Position numbers and translations under genes: made by a program
Shown: piece by piece, positions 24,815 through 36,899 of the stretch
Layout of the letters: each line of letters starts with the position of its first letter
How positions within the stretch are numbered: position 1 is the stretch's first letter
Notes under the pieces: generated by a model
Databases searched by the model: none
The model's input: only the letters and a program-made list of their open reading frames with translations
What the model was told of the DNA's origin: nothing
Assembly: GCA_907165275.2 (NCBI GenBank)
Contig: OU015659.1
Coordinates: forward strand, 3,638,501 to 3,702,500
Length of the DNA stretch: 64,000 nt
Reading direction: 5' to 3'
From: Zygaena filipendulae
Lineage: Eukaryota > Arthropoda > Insecta > Lepidoptera > Zygaenidae

Positions 24815-25400
24815 CAATTCGTCGCTTATATAACAACACCATGCAAGTCAAAGCTTAGTTATCCATATTAATATACAATGTTATGTTTTTTTTTTAACTG
24901 ATTGGTCAGACATTTAATTTTGTCCATAATCTCGCTTGATTGTAAGCGTAGATATGAACTAAGGTGTTACACGCCTGCCAATTAAGTACTTGTTCACTCT
25001 GCTCTTGAAGAGGTCCAAATTGTAGTTCAAGGGAAACACATGAATCCGGCAGGTCATTCCAATCCCTAGCATAATGAAGGACGAAGCAAATCGTTTTGTG
25101 CGGATAGGTGTCATATCTACCGTATAGGGATGGAAGCCCGCCGTTGCTCTGGTAGCTCGTATTTTGAAGGGAGATGGAGGAACCAGCTCAAAAAGCTCTT
25201 GCGCGCACTCTCCGAAGTGCAGCCTGTAGAATACCGATAAGCTCGCTACTCTCCGTCGATGTAACAGTATATTGTTTAGGTATTAATTATTATTAAATTA
25301 ATATTTTTATCATGCAAGTATTGTATAAAATAATTCAGTTTTTTGCCTTCTGAAAACTAAGCTTTGACTTGCGCGGTGTTGTTGTATAAGCGACGAATTG
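24815..25400. mobile_element. Inverted-repeat element enclosing a LINE fragment
   Basis: A 46-bp repeat at 24815-24860 (starting CAATTCGTCGCTTATATAAC) is matched in reverse at 25355-25400 with 43 of 46 identities. Between them lies a decayed LINE C-terminus on the minus strand. The ends look like terminal inverted repeats of a DNA element that holds, or was hit by, a retroelement fragment. No clean target duplication was resolved. Confidence 0.65.
24959..25262 (-). pseudogene. LINE C-terminal fragment with frameshifts
   Basis: On the minus strand the sequence reads VASLSVFYRLHFGECAQELF, then HPYTVDMTPIRTKRFASSF, and after a shift RDWNDLPDSCVSL. After another shift it reads LFKSRVNKYLIGRR and reaches a stop at 24961-24959. 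This is the C-terminal tail typical of lepidopteran LINE polyproteins. At least two frameshifts mark it as dead. Confidence 0.75.
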
Positions 25401-25920
25401 TAAATTGGTCGGAAACCCTTTTATTAGTTCGATAGAGGAGGTTGGGTAGTCGTGCGTTCGTAACAAGCTCTCGTTACGCACCTACCGTACAAGTTGGCTC
25501 CAATGGGATAAGATTGTGCGATGTAATGGCACTTTTACAATTTCAAATATCCTGTCTCTGAACTCAATACGAGCTACGCTTCGTTATAAAGCAGTAAAAC
25601 AGAAATTCCCAAAGCAATGTGAGATAGTGTGTTTCTAACATTTCCTTGACGTTTGACAATTTCAATATAATGCAGTTTGCGGAATCCAATTAGTTCTCTT
25701 GGGCTCATTAGGTAGACACAGACTCAAACATTTTGCTCCGGTGCAATAAGTATACAGAGCAAGATTTCTCAAGTCTGACAATAAAAATAATTGTAATTCA
25801 ACTATATAGATACAGCTACCTATTTAAAAGCGATTTCACTTACACGAATATCGGTATCTCCTCGGAATCTCTTTGTTCCACCATAAAAAGTGTCCGGTGT
25901 TAATTTGGAACATATTCTGT

Positions 25921-26183
25921 GACGACCCGATTGGCGCAGAGGTCACCATGCCTACCCGCTAATCTAGGGGTTCCGGGTTCGATTCCCTGTGGGGTGGACT
26001 TTGTGTGATGAACACAGGGTTCCATTTTCCAGTCTGGGTGTGTTTATATATCTATAGTATAATATATAAGTAATTCTATGTAGTATATGCCACGTTTGCT
26101 TGGTTTCCACGACACAAGCTAATAATAGCTTACTGTGGGATCAAGCAGATCTGTGTGTTGTGATGTGGATTATTATTATTATT
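25921..26183 (+). mobile_element. tRNA-derived SINE with ATT tail
   Basis: The head has RNA polymerase III internal promoter boxes: A box TGGCGCAGAGG at 25932-25942 and B box GGTTCGATTCC at 25976-25986, with tRNA-like spacing. A tRNA-unrelated body follows and the copy ends in ATT repeats at about 26169-26182. The family name is not certain. Confidence 0.82.
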
Positions 26184-26189
26184 CTGTAA

Positions 26190-27860
26190 CTTAACTCATG
26201 GAAATTTTATTTGGAGATATCCTACTCTATCATAAGACTTTATATATGATAGAAAGATGTTTTAAAACTTGTTCTGATGTTCTAGAGAATAATTCTACTT
26301 TATAATATAGATACGTATATATATTATTATTTTGCAAGCAAGAAGAAAATTTTCATTTAAATGTAGGTATTATTTTTATCGTACAGTTGCAGCTGAACAA
26401 AAAATAACTGTTACATAGTACATATCTATGAAGCACCTTGAAGCAAGTGTATAGTTAGTTACACAGAAGCAACAATGTGAGGATGCCGCTGCTACATTGT
26501 CTATTAAGTAGATACGTTCTAACACTGCAATGGGTGTTGTTGTACTATGTAGTTGGACATTAATCATATACCTATACGTGCACTACAGCTTCCCTGTGAT
26601 TTATATTCTCACGTAATACATAACGCGTATAGCATGAGTAAAAACTTATTGGGGACTGACATTGATAAAAAAATACATTTTATCTAACATTTTAGTTACC
26701 CCAGTGCATTAATTTAACAAAAAAAAAATCCTACAATTTAGTATAAGTACCAATGGAAACTGACCATGGAACTGACATTGGGGTAAATTTAAACGCTTAT
26801 GAGCAAGCCTCTATTTTTATGAATTTGTACTGGATTTAAGAATTTACAAAAAAGTGCACAAAACTTTATAATTTATTCGTTAGTTTTGGATAAAAACCGA
26901 TACCTATGTTTAGAATAGAATGATTTTTTTATTCACTGAATACATACTCTCTTAATAATTTTTCATAAGTATTTTTTTAAAGTGCAAAAAGGTGTGAGCT
27001 CAGCATCTTATCACCTTCATATACGTACTATATCTAGGCAACACTGATCTTCTGCTTCGATTTCACATAACTCAACCCAACACACAAACAAACCACTAAA
27101 CATAACTGAACCCAAACAGTATTAATTTCATTTGATTAACTGAAATACGTAAATATAGTTTATTAAAGTGGTAAAAATTCAGAATATGAATGAGTTTCAA
27201 AGAATTCTTAAGAATTCTTGTGTTAATGTTCTGTTAGCTCCTACGTCTTGTCCTTGAATTTATTCTCTTGCCTATAGCAGCTGCTGGTTTCATTTCCTGA
27301 CTCATTACGGAATGTGCCCTATACCTTATTTAGAAGACTAACGCTCCCAGTGCTCCGTACCGACAAACGCAAGAAACTCAACACATTTCTGTTTGCATGA
27401 TGTGAAATCATCACGCAAGATGTCAATGGAAAACATGAGACATCATAAAAATGTCCTATGAATGATTTTAACAAATAGAGAGACGAAAATTTAGCAATAC
27501 GGCTCATAATATTATGAAAGTACCTGCATATTATACTGTCCCCGTAGCATAGCAAATACCTACCATGCCAAAGAAAAAGTAAAAGATGTTTTTTTTTTAC
27601 AAGTCTTTTTCCGTTGATGCTTTTAGAGTCTACGATCTTATTTTTTTAAATTGTCCATTTTTATGTAAGTATGTAACGCACATCACGTATACAGGGCCAA
27701 TAGGTAGAATTGACACGTGTACAGCTTTTTTTCCGGTCAGGGAAAATAGAAAAACATGGAACCCGCACTTTTCGCTAGAAGATGATCCAACGTTGATCAT
27801 CATCCAGACATTTTCTAACGAGTTTAATACTGCATCATCCATACTAATATTTTAAAGAGA
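26190..27860. other. No gene seen
   Basis: AT-rich DNA. Short frames on both strands (63 to 89 codons) overlap one another and have no domains. Confidence 0.5.
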
Positions 27861-27861
27861 A

Positions 27862-28007
27862 AAGATTTGTTTTTTTGTTAAATTTTTACGATTTAACTCA
27901 AAAACTACTGGACCGATTTCAAAAATTCTTTTACCATTACAAGACCAACCCGGGATTCCACCGCGAACTTTGAAATTACCGTGAGTGAACACGCGGGGGA
28001 CAGCTAG
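27862..28007 (+). mobile_element. Helitron-like element
   Basis: Interior CTACTGGACCGATTTCAAAA, then GTGAGTGAACACGCGG and CTAG at 28004-28007 followed by T. Confidence 0.6.
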
Positions 28008-28009
28008 TC

Positions 28010-28585
28010 GAATATAAAAGACTAGTACATCCATTCTATTTTGATGTCTAAACCAATCTAAGTATTTACAGGACCAAGCTCATTTCTTTAGTTATTTTGC
28101 AGGCTACAATGTTTATCTAGCAGTAATATGGCTAATGAAGCCATGTTCTTATAGTTTATGGTTGACACGGTAATGTTGGAGGTACCCATAGGTAGGAGAG
28201 CCGCTTCCGTCGCTAATAACAAGCCAATACGTCTCCATTAGGCGGTTATAGCTACGTTTGCATACCATCCAACTAGTTACAAACCAATGGACATGTTCAC
28301 TTAAAGCTAGACTTCATTCACTTGTGCATTGGCATGTGCATTGGAAGTTTTATGATCTGATTCAATCGCGACGACATTGCGTTTAATGAGAAAAAAAAAA
28401 CACGAGTTCCTCGAGATACGTACTTCTTTTGGCGCTGATAGTCAAAATATTAGCAGGCAAACGAAGTAGGTACGCGTGCACAGTCAACAAAAACTCCAGA
28501 GTAAGAAATTGGTTACGAGCGTAAAATCCAGTGTCTGTATGTTAGTTTTTTGTTCACGTCAAACAAGCGTATCTTCTTCTAATAC
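28010..28585. other. No gene seen
   Basis: Intergenic, with a less AT-rich part at 28160-28270. No frame or repeat recognised. Confidence 0.45.
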
Positions 28586-28589
28586 CTAT

Positions 28590-29079
28590 ATAAAATTCTC
28601 GTGTCATAGTGTTAGTTGCTATACTCCTCCGAAACGACTTGACAGATTTTTATGAAATTTTATATGCATATTCAATAGGTCTGAGAATCGGCTTCTATCC
28701 ACGTCCACTCCTAACAATTTTTTTTTATTTTTTGGACAAAAATTGATTTTATAATTTTTTTTTAAATGTGGCATTAAAAATACATATAACCCTAAATTTT
28801 CACCCTCCTATCACCAACCCCTATTTTTTAATAGTTGTTTTAGTAATTTTTCATTCCGCTCGATAACTGATCAATTATGATCAACGCACAGCCTAAACCG
28901 CTGATCGTAGAGACCTGAAACTTGGAGGCTGTGTTCTTTGTATGACGTAGGCATCCGATAAGAGTGTAATTTTCGAAATATTATCCCTAAGGGGGTGAAA
29001 AAGGGGGTGCAAAGATTGTATGGAACAATTCCGCGGGAACTCCGAAATTATCGCGGGTGAAACCGCGCGGGACAGCTAG
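28590..29079 (+). mobile_element. Composite Helitron-like element
   Basis: The left part matches the reverse of 22209-22396 (TATAAAATTCTCGTGTC, GGTCTGAGAATCGGCTTC). The right part has the CAACGCACAGCCTAAACCGC interior, CCCTAAGGGGGTGAAAAAGG, the hairpin and CTAG at 29076-29079 followed by T. Confidence 0.7.
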
Positions 29080-29084
29080 TTTCT

Positions 29085-30100
29085 TATAAAATTACTCAAT
29101 CGATCCTCCTTATACGAATAAATTGGGATCTAGTTATATCCATTTTAGTATTTTTTTTGTTTTTTATATTTTTTATATTTTTTTAGTAGTCTCAGCGTAT
29201 TTGTAATTAATTTCACAGTGCCTTAGTTTTACTGTAATGCTTTGAAGTTTTTTGTGTTAGAAATAAATAAATATTAGCATCAGCATTTTTAGTGTTGGAA
29301 ATACAAAGGAATTGGAAATGTAAAATGTTTTTTGGGTTCCATACCTCAAAAGGAAAAATTGAACTCTTATAGGATCACTTCGGTGTCTTGTTATAACTTT
29401 GCTCTTCACTTAAAAAGTAAGTATTCCATTATTTATCAGTATTCTCAATAAGGCGTACAACAAACACTAGTCATCTGCTACTGTTGAGTTACAGATATAG
29501 GTAGGTAAGTTTTCATTAACCGTACCAATTTGCAATTTCATTTTCTGACTAGCTGTCGCCCGCTATTCTGCTTGCGTGGTGTTCGAAAGTGCACCGGCGC
29601 CATTGTGGTATCCGATGTTATTTTTTTTTATTTTTTATTCATAACAAAAATGGAATTTAGGCTATCCTAGTAGGTACGCATAATTTTTTTTCAGTTAATG
29701 ACGCTAGCTAACGATCCCTTCTATGAGATTTGTTTTTTAATTAAACTTTAATATATAGATTTTGTTATTTTATCCTAGCGTAACCAATAGACCTACCCAA
29801 ATTGCAATAAAGTTATAAAAATCCCATAGAAAAAAGCGCTTTTGGTTTTTTTACGAATTTTCCAATTTTCCGTGCAAATTTTCCAAATTGTCTTACCCTC
29901 TAAAAACATTCAGTATATTATGAACGTAAAAGAAAAAAAACACACGAACAGCAGTCAAACATAGAACCTCCTCTTTTTTAAAGTTGGTTAAAAAATTACT
30001 CAATTCGACCCAGGCGTTGTTATGGGATGCGCTTACCAAACGAACAGCATTTAGTTTTTAGATGCAATATTAGTAGTTGGTAGATAAAGTGAATCCTAAT
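29085..30100. other. Repeat fragments, no gene
   Basis: A possible LINE tail (AAATAAATAAATATT near 29263), a CTAGCTGTCGCCCGC fragment at 29549, and a dispersed-repeat end at about 29960-29995 (AACATAGAACCTCCTC). Confidence 0.4.
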
Positions 30101-30106
30101 ATCCCT

Positions 30107-30403
30107 ATACTAATATTGTAAATGCGAAAGTTTGTCTGTCTGTCTGTCTGTTACGCATTTACGCCTTAAAGGCTCAACCAATCATCATGAAATTTCGTAC
30201 ACAAGTTTTCAGAGGTACAGAGAAGGACATAGGGTACTTTTTATCTCGAAATTCCCGCGGGAACTCCACTATTAACGCCAGTGAAATCTCATGAAATTTT
30301 TCATATACTTTGTCAGGGGTACAGAAAAAGACAGGGTACTTTGTATCCCGGAATTCTTGCGGGATCCCCAAACAGCGGGTGAAACGGCGGGGAACAGCTG
30401 GTA
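30107..30403 (+). mobile_element. Helitron-like element with partial internal duplication
   Basis: Starts ACTAATATTGTAAATGCGAA. Two modules end alike (AGGGTACTTTTTATCTCG near 30234 and AGGGTACTTTGTATCCCG near 30333). The 3' end is mutated to CTGG. Confidence 0.65.
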
Positions 30404-30589
30404 TAAGTGTATTAAACTTATTTTATCCTGTCTAGTAAAGGTCACGGGTATACCAAGAAGTCGTTTGGAGGGCTTATAATTGGTGCGATATATTCGTCGT
30501 TTCACCACGCCCGTGTTTACTGCAAGTCGGGATTTGCATTGAATCTCTCTTGGTATCAAATTATTCGTAATTGCAGTGAGACTTTGCAT

Positions 30590-30860
30590 ATTATCTTGCG
30601 GTTAACGAGATTGGTGCGCCGCGCTCCAATACTCTATATAACCTTCTGGCAGTGCTACCATCAGTGAAAACACGTTGCCATATTAAACTATTTATCAGCT
30701 ATCATCAAATATATTGTTAAATACCATTTATAGATTAGATTTTTCTAATCTAGATATATGTACTTATGTAATTATTAGTTTAGTACCCATTTATTAGTGT
30801 ATCAAAACCATGTTACTTTTGTTTTGGCTAAACAAATAAATAAATAAACATAAATAATAA
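30590..30860 (+). repeat. Possible LINE 3' end with AAATA tail
   Basis: A non-coding stretch ends in AACAAATAAATAAATAAACA at about 30831-30850, the usual form of a lepidopteran LINE tail. No coding remnant was recognised. Confidence 0.35.
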
Positions 30861-30886
30861 ATTATTATTTATCAGCCATTCTAGGG

Positions 30887-31090
30887 CTAATATTATAAAG
30901 AGGTAAAGTTTGTGACGTTGTAATCTCTGGAACTACTGAACCGATTTCGAAAATTCTTTCACTTATAGGAATTTCAATATGAAGGAAACAAAGCCTAACT
31001 AGGTATATGTCGCTCCAGGCTTGTGAAAACCACATGACAAACTGTTCAGTAGATTCGGAGACTACCGTGAACAGACAGATAGACGGGAAA
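30887..31090 (+). mobile_element. Helitron-like element, 5' half only
   Basis: CTAATATTATAAAGAGGTAA start and GAACTACTGAACCGATTTCG interior; there is no hairpin or CTAG end. Confidence 0.45.
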
Positions 31091-31134
31091 TAAATTTTAA
31101 AACTTTTATATTATGGTTTCTGTTCAATTATCGT

Positions 31135-31149
31135 CCCCCCCCCCCCCCC
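31135..31149. repeat. Homopolymer C run (15)
   Basis: An isolated C tract just upstream of the LINE; run length in the assembly may be unreliable. Confidence 0.95.
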
Positions 31150-31524
31150 ATGTTTTTAGTAAAAATATTCAATGTACCTACAGATTCGCGGATTCTACTC
31201 TTTATTTTAATAGTATAGATAGACATCGTATTATTAGTCGGAAAAAAGAAATTTAAAAAAAAATGCAACAGCCTACCTAATTCTTTTGTTTTAAGAAAAC
31301 GTACACGGCAAAGTACACCTAACACATTGCCTACGTGTTATGTGGAAAAGAATTAAACAACAAATCGAACGACATTTCATGACTATAGTACTTCAATATC
31401 AATTGAGATAATTAAGCTCTTATAAGTAGGGCATTCCTATGCAGGACGTTCATGCTTAGTAATTGGTATAATAACGATATGGGCACATGTTGGAATTTCA
31501 CTGAGGATTTTTTGTTGGAAAATA

Positions 31525-33231
31525 TTGTCTTACAACCTCTTTCATTTTATAATAGCAGTTTTAGTTCTTTACCCCCCCAATAACATACAGACACCATCAG
31601 GTCGTGTGCAACCATCATACTCTTTTGCTCTGTTTCACTCTAATATTGACGAGGTTAAAACTACTATACGAAACCTAAAACCCAACAGTTCTCCTGGGTG
31701 GGATAACATCCCTAATGAATTTTTAAAAATGGGGATAGATGATCTGGCTCCAGTTATTACTCATTTGGTCAATCTATGTTTCAATGAAGGAGTATTCCCG
31801 GCACAGCTAAAACAATCAGTTATTACACCTGTACACAAGGGAGGGAATGGGGATGATATCAATAACTATAGGCCTATATCGATTCTGCCAGCAATATCAA
31901 AAATTTTGGAAAAGATTCTAAACACTGGATTACTTAATTACTTAGATAAATTTGACTTACTATCACCTATGCAGTTTGGATTTCGACGAGGAAAATCGAC
32001 AAAAGATGCAATTACTGAGTTAAGCTCTTTTGTAACTGAGCAACTTGACCAAAATAAAAAATGTCTGTCGGTTTTCCTTGATTTGAAAAAAGCCTTTGAC
32101 ACTGTCTCCATTCCCTTGCTTGTGTATAAGCTTGAGCAGATGGGAATAAGGGGGACCCCCCTTGCTCTTTTCAAAAATTACCTGTCAGCCAGAAAACAAC
32201 AAGTAAGGCTTCCTGGGTGCATAAGTAGTGAAGCGGAGGTATTGTACGGCGTGCCACAGGGCAGCGTCTTAGGACCTACCCTATTTTTAATTTATATCAA
32301 TGATCTCTGTAGTATGAAACTAAATGAAGCCAAAATTTTGTCGTATGCCGATGACACTGCCATAGTATTTGTTGGTGAATCGTGGGAAGCAGTCAAAACC
32401 ACTGCCGAAATTGGTCTGGCTCAGGTTGCATTGTGGCTGCAGCAAAATCTCCTTACCTTAAACACCTCTAAAACCAATTATGTATGTTTTAGTATCTATA
32501 ATTCATCACAGCCAAGTAGCGACTTCAGCCTAAAAATACATAGCTGTACTAGAGACACTAACACCTGCACCTGTCCAACAATAGAAAAAGTGGCACAAGT
32601 GAAATATCTGGGTATCCTGGTGGACCAAAGGTTGTCTTGGTATCCACAACTAGAACATGTAATAAACAGAACCAGGAAACTAGTATGGTTGTTTAAAACC
32701 CTCAGGCACGTTATACCGGAAAACTGTAATGGAAATGACTCTCCTAAATTTCTCCTCAATCAAATATACATTTCTCTCGCACAATCTATAATAACTTACT
32801 GCATACCAGTCTGGGGTGGCGCTGCAAAGACACAGTTCCTCGATTTAGAGAGAGCACAAAGAACCTTAATTAAGGTTATGTATTTCAAAAAGAGACGTTT
32901 TCCCACCGTAGATCTATACCGCATTAGCAACCTCCTCTCTGTCAGAAAATTGTACATTCTATTAACAACCCTGAAAACTCACAAATCCTTGTCTTTTGAT
33001 CCTCGCGTACTAGAAAAACGACGAAAAGATATCGTAGCCCCATTCTATTTTACTAAAACTGCATTTGCTAATAGACAATTTAACTCACGTTCTGCATTCC
33101 TATATAATAAAATAAATAAAGAAATATATATATATGATAAAAAGCTATATGAATGTAAAGAGCTTTTAACGAAATGGCTTGCTTCTAAAACATATGAAGA
33201 AACTGAACGTCTATTTAACCTTATTTCATAA
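31525..33231 (+). CDS. Non-LTR retrotransposon reverse transcriptase (5'-truncated, frame intact)
   Basis: This 568-codon frame carries the ordered reverse transcriptase blocks of a LINE: SSPGWDNIPNEF (55-66), NYRPISILPAISKILEKIL (114-132), QFGFRRGKST (150-159), motif A FLDLKKAFD with its catalytic Asp (184-192), GVPQGSVLGP (242-251), and motif C YADD (274-277) with both catalytic Asp residues. A thumb and C-terminal region follow. The endonuclease domain expected upstream is missing, so the ATG at 31525 is only the first in frame and not a native start; the first 20 or so residues may be host sequence. The lack of stops or frameshifts over 1.7 kb suggests a recent insertion. It cannot move on its own without an endonuclease. 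Clade placement (Jockey/CR1 group) is by general resemblance. Confidence 0.88.
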   Translation: MSYNLFHFIIAVLVLYPPNNIQTPSGRVQPSYSFALFHSNIDEVKTTIRNLKPNSSPGWDNIPNEFLKMGIDDLAPVITHLVNLCFNEGVFPAQLKQSVITPVHKGGNGDDINNYRPISILPAISKILEKILNTGLLNYLDKFDLLSPMQFGFRRGKSTKDAITELSSFVTEQLDQNKKCLSVFLDLKKAFDTVSIPLLVYKLEQMGIRGTPLALFKNYLSARKQQVRLPGCISSEAEVLYGVPQGSVLGPTLFLIYINDLCSMKLNEAKILSYADDTAIVFVGESWEAVKTTAEIGLAQVALWLQQNLLTLNTSKTNYVCFSIYNSSQPSSDFSLKIHSCTRDTNTCTCPTIEKVAQVKYLGILVDQRLSWYPQLEHVINRTRKLVWLFKTLRHVIPENCNGNDSPKFLLNQIYISLAQSIITYCIPVWGGAAKTQFLDLERAQRTLIKVMYFKKRRFPTVDLYRISNLLSVRKLYILLTTLKTHKSLSFDPRVLEKRRKDIVAPFYFTKTAFANRQFNSRSAFLYNKINKEIYIYDKKLYECKELLTKWLASKTYEETERLFNLIS

Positions 33232-33279
33232 GTCCATAACTCGTAAAGAATGAATAAACACATGCATATACCTACACCC

Positions 33280-33299
33280 ACACACACACCCACACACCC

Positions 33300-33374
<75 letters not shown>
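33280..33374. repeat. CA/AC dinucleotide microsatellite
   Basis: An almost pure AC tract directly follows the LINE stop codon, inside the element's 3' UTR, and is interrupted by a few substitutions near 33339. Confidence 0.97.
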
Positions 33375-33376
<2 letters not shown>

Positions 33377-33527
33377 ACATTGTACTGCTGAAATCTATGT
33401 AAAATTATTTAATTAATCTAATATTATAATATAGGAAGAGCGGGGTCTCCAAACACAGGCTTTAATTCGCTTAAATGGAGACCTCAATCAACCTGTTAGA
33501 TATAAACAATTTTTGAAGTAAATAAAG

Positions 33528-33688
<161 letters not shown>

Positions 33689-33831
33689 TACTTGAATACC
33701 TACATTTTTATTTTATATGCCCACATTTATAATTATAGTACCTACTTACACAAATGTTATTCTGAATATACTAAGTGCTATAGGTATCTAATCATTTGAC
33801 ATTTCTCTATAGGTAGGTACCTACTTATACC

Positions 33832-34199
33832 GTGGGCGTCCAGCAATAAGTAATGGGGTGGGTATTAAGTTAATACTATGGATTCGGTACCTAGAGTAGT
33901 CAATTGATAGTAAGGATTGAAAAAATATTCAAAAACTAGCACAATTTTTTTTTTTTTTTTTTAAATTCTAAAAAAGTAGGATTTAAGAAAAAGCATTATA
34001 AAAGTACGAGTGAAAAAAAAAACACTTCTACTTGCTTGTTACATGAATTTTAAAGATAAAGATAATATATGAAATTGTAGAAAATTGAGCATTTACAAAT
34101 AAATAAAATCAATTAAAATCGCGGACGTAATTTTACAAAACTTCTTATATCTCGGAAACTAAATGCCGAGAACTGGTATCTTTTTGCTTGGACGCCCAC
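33832..34199. mobile_element. MITE with GTGGGCGTCCA ends
   Basis: GTGGGCGTCCAGCAA at the left is matched in reverse by GCTTGGACGCCCAC at the right. The inside is AT-rich with a long T run at 33945-33962 and no coding frame. It lies just downstream of the LINE tail. Confidence 0.55.
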
Positions 34200-34280
34200 A
34201 TATTATGTTATAGATACATAACGGGTATCACACGAAAGTTAATGTTAAAAATTATTCACTTCCACCACCTTTATTGGTGA

Positions 34281-34538
34281 CTAGTTGTGCCCAGCGGTTT
34301 CACCCGCGTTAATTTCAGAGTTCTCGCGGGAATTTCGGGATAAAATCTTCCCTTTGTGTTAATCTGATGTATAAGCTTTATTATTGTAAGGTTTCATTTA
34401 AATCCATCTAGTAGTTTTTGCGTGAAAGAGTAACAAACATCCATCCATCCAACCGTCCATCCATCCATCCAACCATCCATCCATCCATCCATCCATACAT
34501 CATTCTTACAAACTTTCGTGTTTATAATATTAGTAGGA
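34281..34538 (-). mobile_element. Full-length Helitron-like element with a CATC minisatellite
   Basis: CTAG at 34281 preceded by A; the reversed 5' TCC at 34538-34536 is followed by T, giving exact A/T flanks. Interior CATC/CAAC repeats at about 34438-34502 replace the usual ACATCCAAACATCC. Confidence 0.8.
34438..34502. repeat. CATC/CAAC minisatellite
   Basis: About 15 ATCC-type units expanded from the TGGATGTTTGGATG segment of the enclosing Helitron-like element. Confidence 0.9.
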
Positions 34539-35487
34539 TTGTTCATAATTGCTGGTGGTTTTATTAATAATCTCAGCAATTATCATTTTGACATACACAT
34601 GAAATATAAGTACGTAAGTACAAACACATTTTTTTCATAATTATCTACATTTATCATAAGTACCAATTACTTACTCATATTTTCCAGTAGGTACCCACTT
34701 ATGAAAAGGTATTGAATATTATAATAAAAAGATCATTTCTTTATGTTATTTTTAAAGTTGGCGTTAAATATTAACGGCTGTGTATTATTGGCATAATTCT
34801 CAAGTATTTATTTTTGCAGATAAATGCGTGCCAAACCGTTTAACATATTGTATTGGTGAGTTCATAACTACTAGGTAGGTGAGATATTTCAATTAGTTTC
34901 TGTGGCTCTGTACAAATAGCAATGGGAACAAGTGTAAGCTGTTATTGATAATAATTATTGGTTTCTGTCCGTAAATCGACTTGTAGGTTATTTTAGTGTG
35001 ACTGGATATGTTAGCTGTAGGCTTCCTGCTGTTACTTACTTAGCTATATTCAAACGATTAGTTATTACTTTTTTTAGATTCAGATTCGGATTTTTATTCA
35101 TAAATTTCATTATAGGTTATTTTTTTTAAATCACTTCTGTGTCCGTTCATCTTTCCGTCCGTCCGTATGTCACAGTATTTTTATCTCTAAATTCCAGTAA
35201 ATTTTAAAATTTGTATTTATATCCCAAGTAAGCAATAGGTAGGTAGGTAAGTAGGTACAAAAGTTCAAGGGGTCTGCACATAGGTACAAGTTATGCAACA
35301 CACGTTACAGTTACTTCAATGAATATTAACATAGGTTTGTAAACCTAGTTAATTCAAGTTGGAGACGCTGTCTATTAAACTACAAACGAACAGTTATACT
35401 TTTTTTAAACCAACTCACGGCGCGGTCGCGTCGCGGTCAGCAATTTTAAATTTCAGTTCGCACGGCATGCTTTGCAGGCTATTTCAG

Positions 35488-35595
35488 AGTTCTCGACCGC
35501 ATCAATATTAATGACGTGCTATACGATCTAGCAGCTGATCTGTTACAACTTCCCGAACCATCAGTAGTAAAACCTGCGGCACATAATATCAGTAG
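35488..35595 (+). other. Possible isolated protein-coding exon
   Basis: The frame after acceptor CTATTTCAG reads VLDRININDVLYDLAADLL and on through PEPSVVKPAAHNIS, ending at a possible donor (TAG then GTAAT at 35596). Flanks are AT-rich; this patch is more GC-rich and has protein-like composition. No ATG or partner exon was found and I do not recognise the family. It may equally be a remnant of an old mobile element. Confidence 0.25.
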
Positions 35596-35657
35596 GTAAT
35601 ATCAGCACAACTGGTGACGTACCCAAATTCATCATAACAATATATAATCATAATATG

Positions 35658-35735
35658 TAATTTCGGAGTTCCCGCGGAAATTCCAGGATAACTATAGATA
35701 TACCTAAACCTTCCTCATGAATTACTCTATCTATA
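35658..35735 (-). repeat. Helitron-like fragment
   Basis: ATTTCGGAGTTCCCGCGGAA and CCTTCCTCATGAATTACTCT match the copy at 544-742; both ends are missing. Confidence 0.55.
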
Positions 35736-36899
35736 TCAATAACCTTACAAATTACGTAAATACCCATATCGCTACGGTCTTCTTCGAAAAAAAAAGCTAC
35801 GTATATAGGTATGCGAAAACCGGTCCAAAATTACAAATTCTAAACACGTTCCAATTGATATACCTATACCTTTATTTAAATTATCTCCTTTTATATATTG
35901 TGCGAATTGGTATTAATAAGCAATTAATTGATCTAACCTCATACTATTATTATTCACGTGTCAATGACCTGAGACGTTGGCGATACTGCCTACTACACTA
36001 TTAGAAGATATTTAGCTGGAAAAATCAACATTTTCTGGTTTTACTAAGGTCCGTTGGTGTTAGTGAGTAAGGCTAAAATAAAGACGAAGAAGTTCCGTTT
36101 AAAAATTTAAACATCAATAATTTTAAACCAAAATATCAAAATTTTTCGTGCTCAAATAAAGGTATAGTTTTCATCTTGAAATAATGATGAATCTGTTTAG
36201 TTTCAGAGGGAATGCCGAAATTCATACAGAAGAAATATCTTGCTGTTTAATTTATATTTAAAAAACGTTTTACCTGTTTGATATTAGGTAAAAGTTTTAA
36301 CTATAGTGAAATTAATTATATGCTCCATTGATACAGATAATTATGTTTTCATACCTATGCATGGTAATATTACACCTACTGTTTGCAAAAAATATTCTAT
36401 AGGTAGATATTTGAAATTAGTATTTGTATTAATTAGCAAATAACTACATAATCAGCAATCAAAAACTTCGTAATGAGTTATTTAAACTTCCTGAACAATA
36501 ATTAGTGTGTAGTAGTAGTCTAGGAATAAGATCATTACCACAAAATAATTATGATATACGAACTATTACAACGTAAAGAAGCGCCACTCTTTACGCGTCT
36601 CGTCAATTTTTGCCTCTTCTAACCCCACCACAACGTCGCGGGGCCTAGGGGTGATAATGGTGCAAAGTGTAAACTGTAGCTGTAGGCATAATGTTGCACA
36701 GTGTCAACTTGATTTTCGAACTTAAATTTCGTTGCTTTCCGCGCCCTGACGCGAGTTTTGCTTCACACTCACACACACACAAAACGTGTGCGGAAGATCT
36801 CCATGGAGATAAATCGGTTCGCTTGCAGGAGTGTCACAGGCATGTCACTTCACTGTCATGAATGTCATTACAGTTCTTTGACTATACAATTATAAAATA

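Larger units (their letters stand above)
34540..36895. other. No gene seen apart from the weak exon at 35488
   Basis: AT-rich with a GC-richer patch at 35415-35600. The 95-codon frame at 35717 is Tyr/Leu-rich low-complexity translation and overlaps a Helitron fragment. Confidence 0.45.

Noticed and set aside
35717..36004. 95-codon frame rich in Tyr and Leu
   Set aside because: Low-complexity translation of AT-rich DNA starting in a Helitron fragment; no motif.
36595..36850. GC-richer patch (CACCACAACGTCGCGGGGCC)
   Set aside because: No open frame or splice context; too little for a promoter call.
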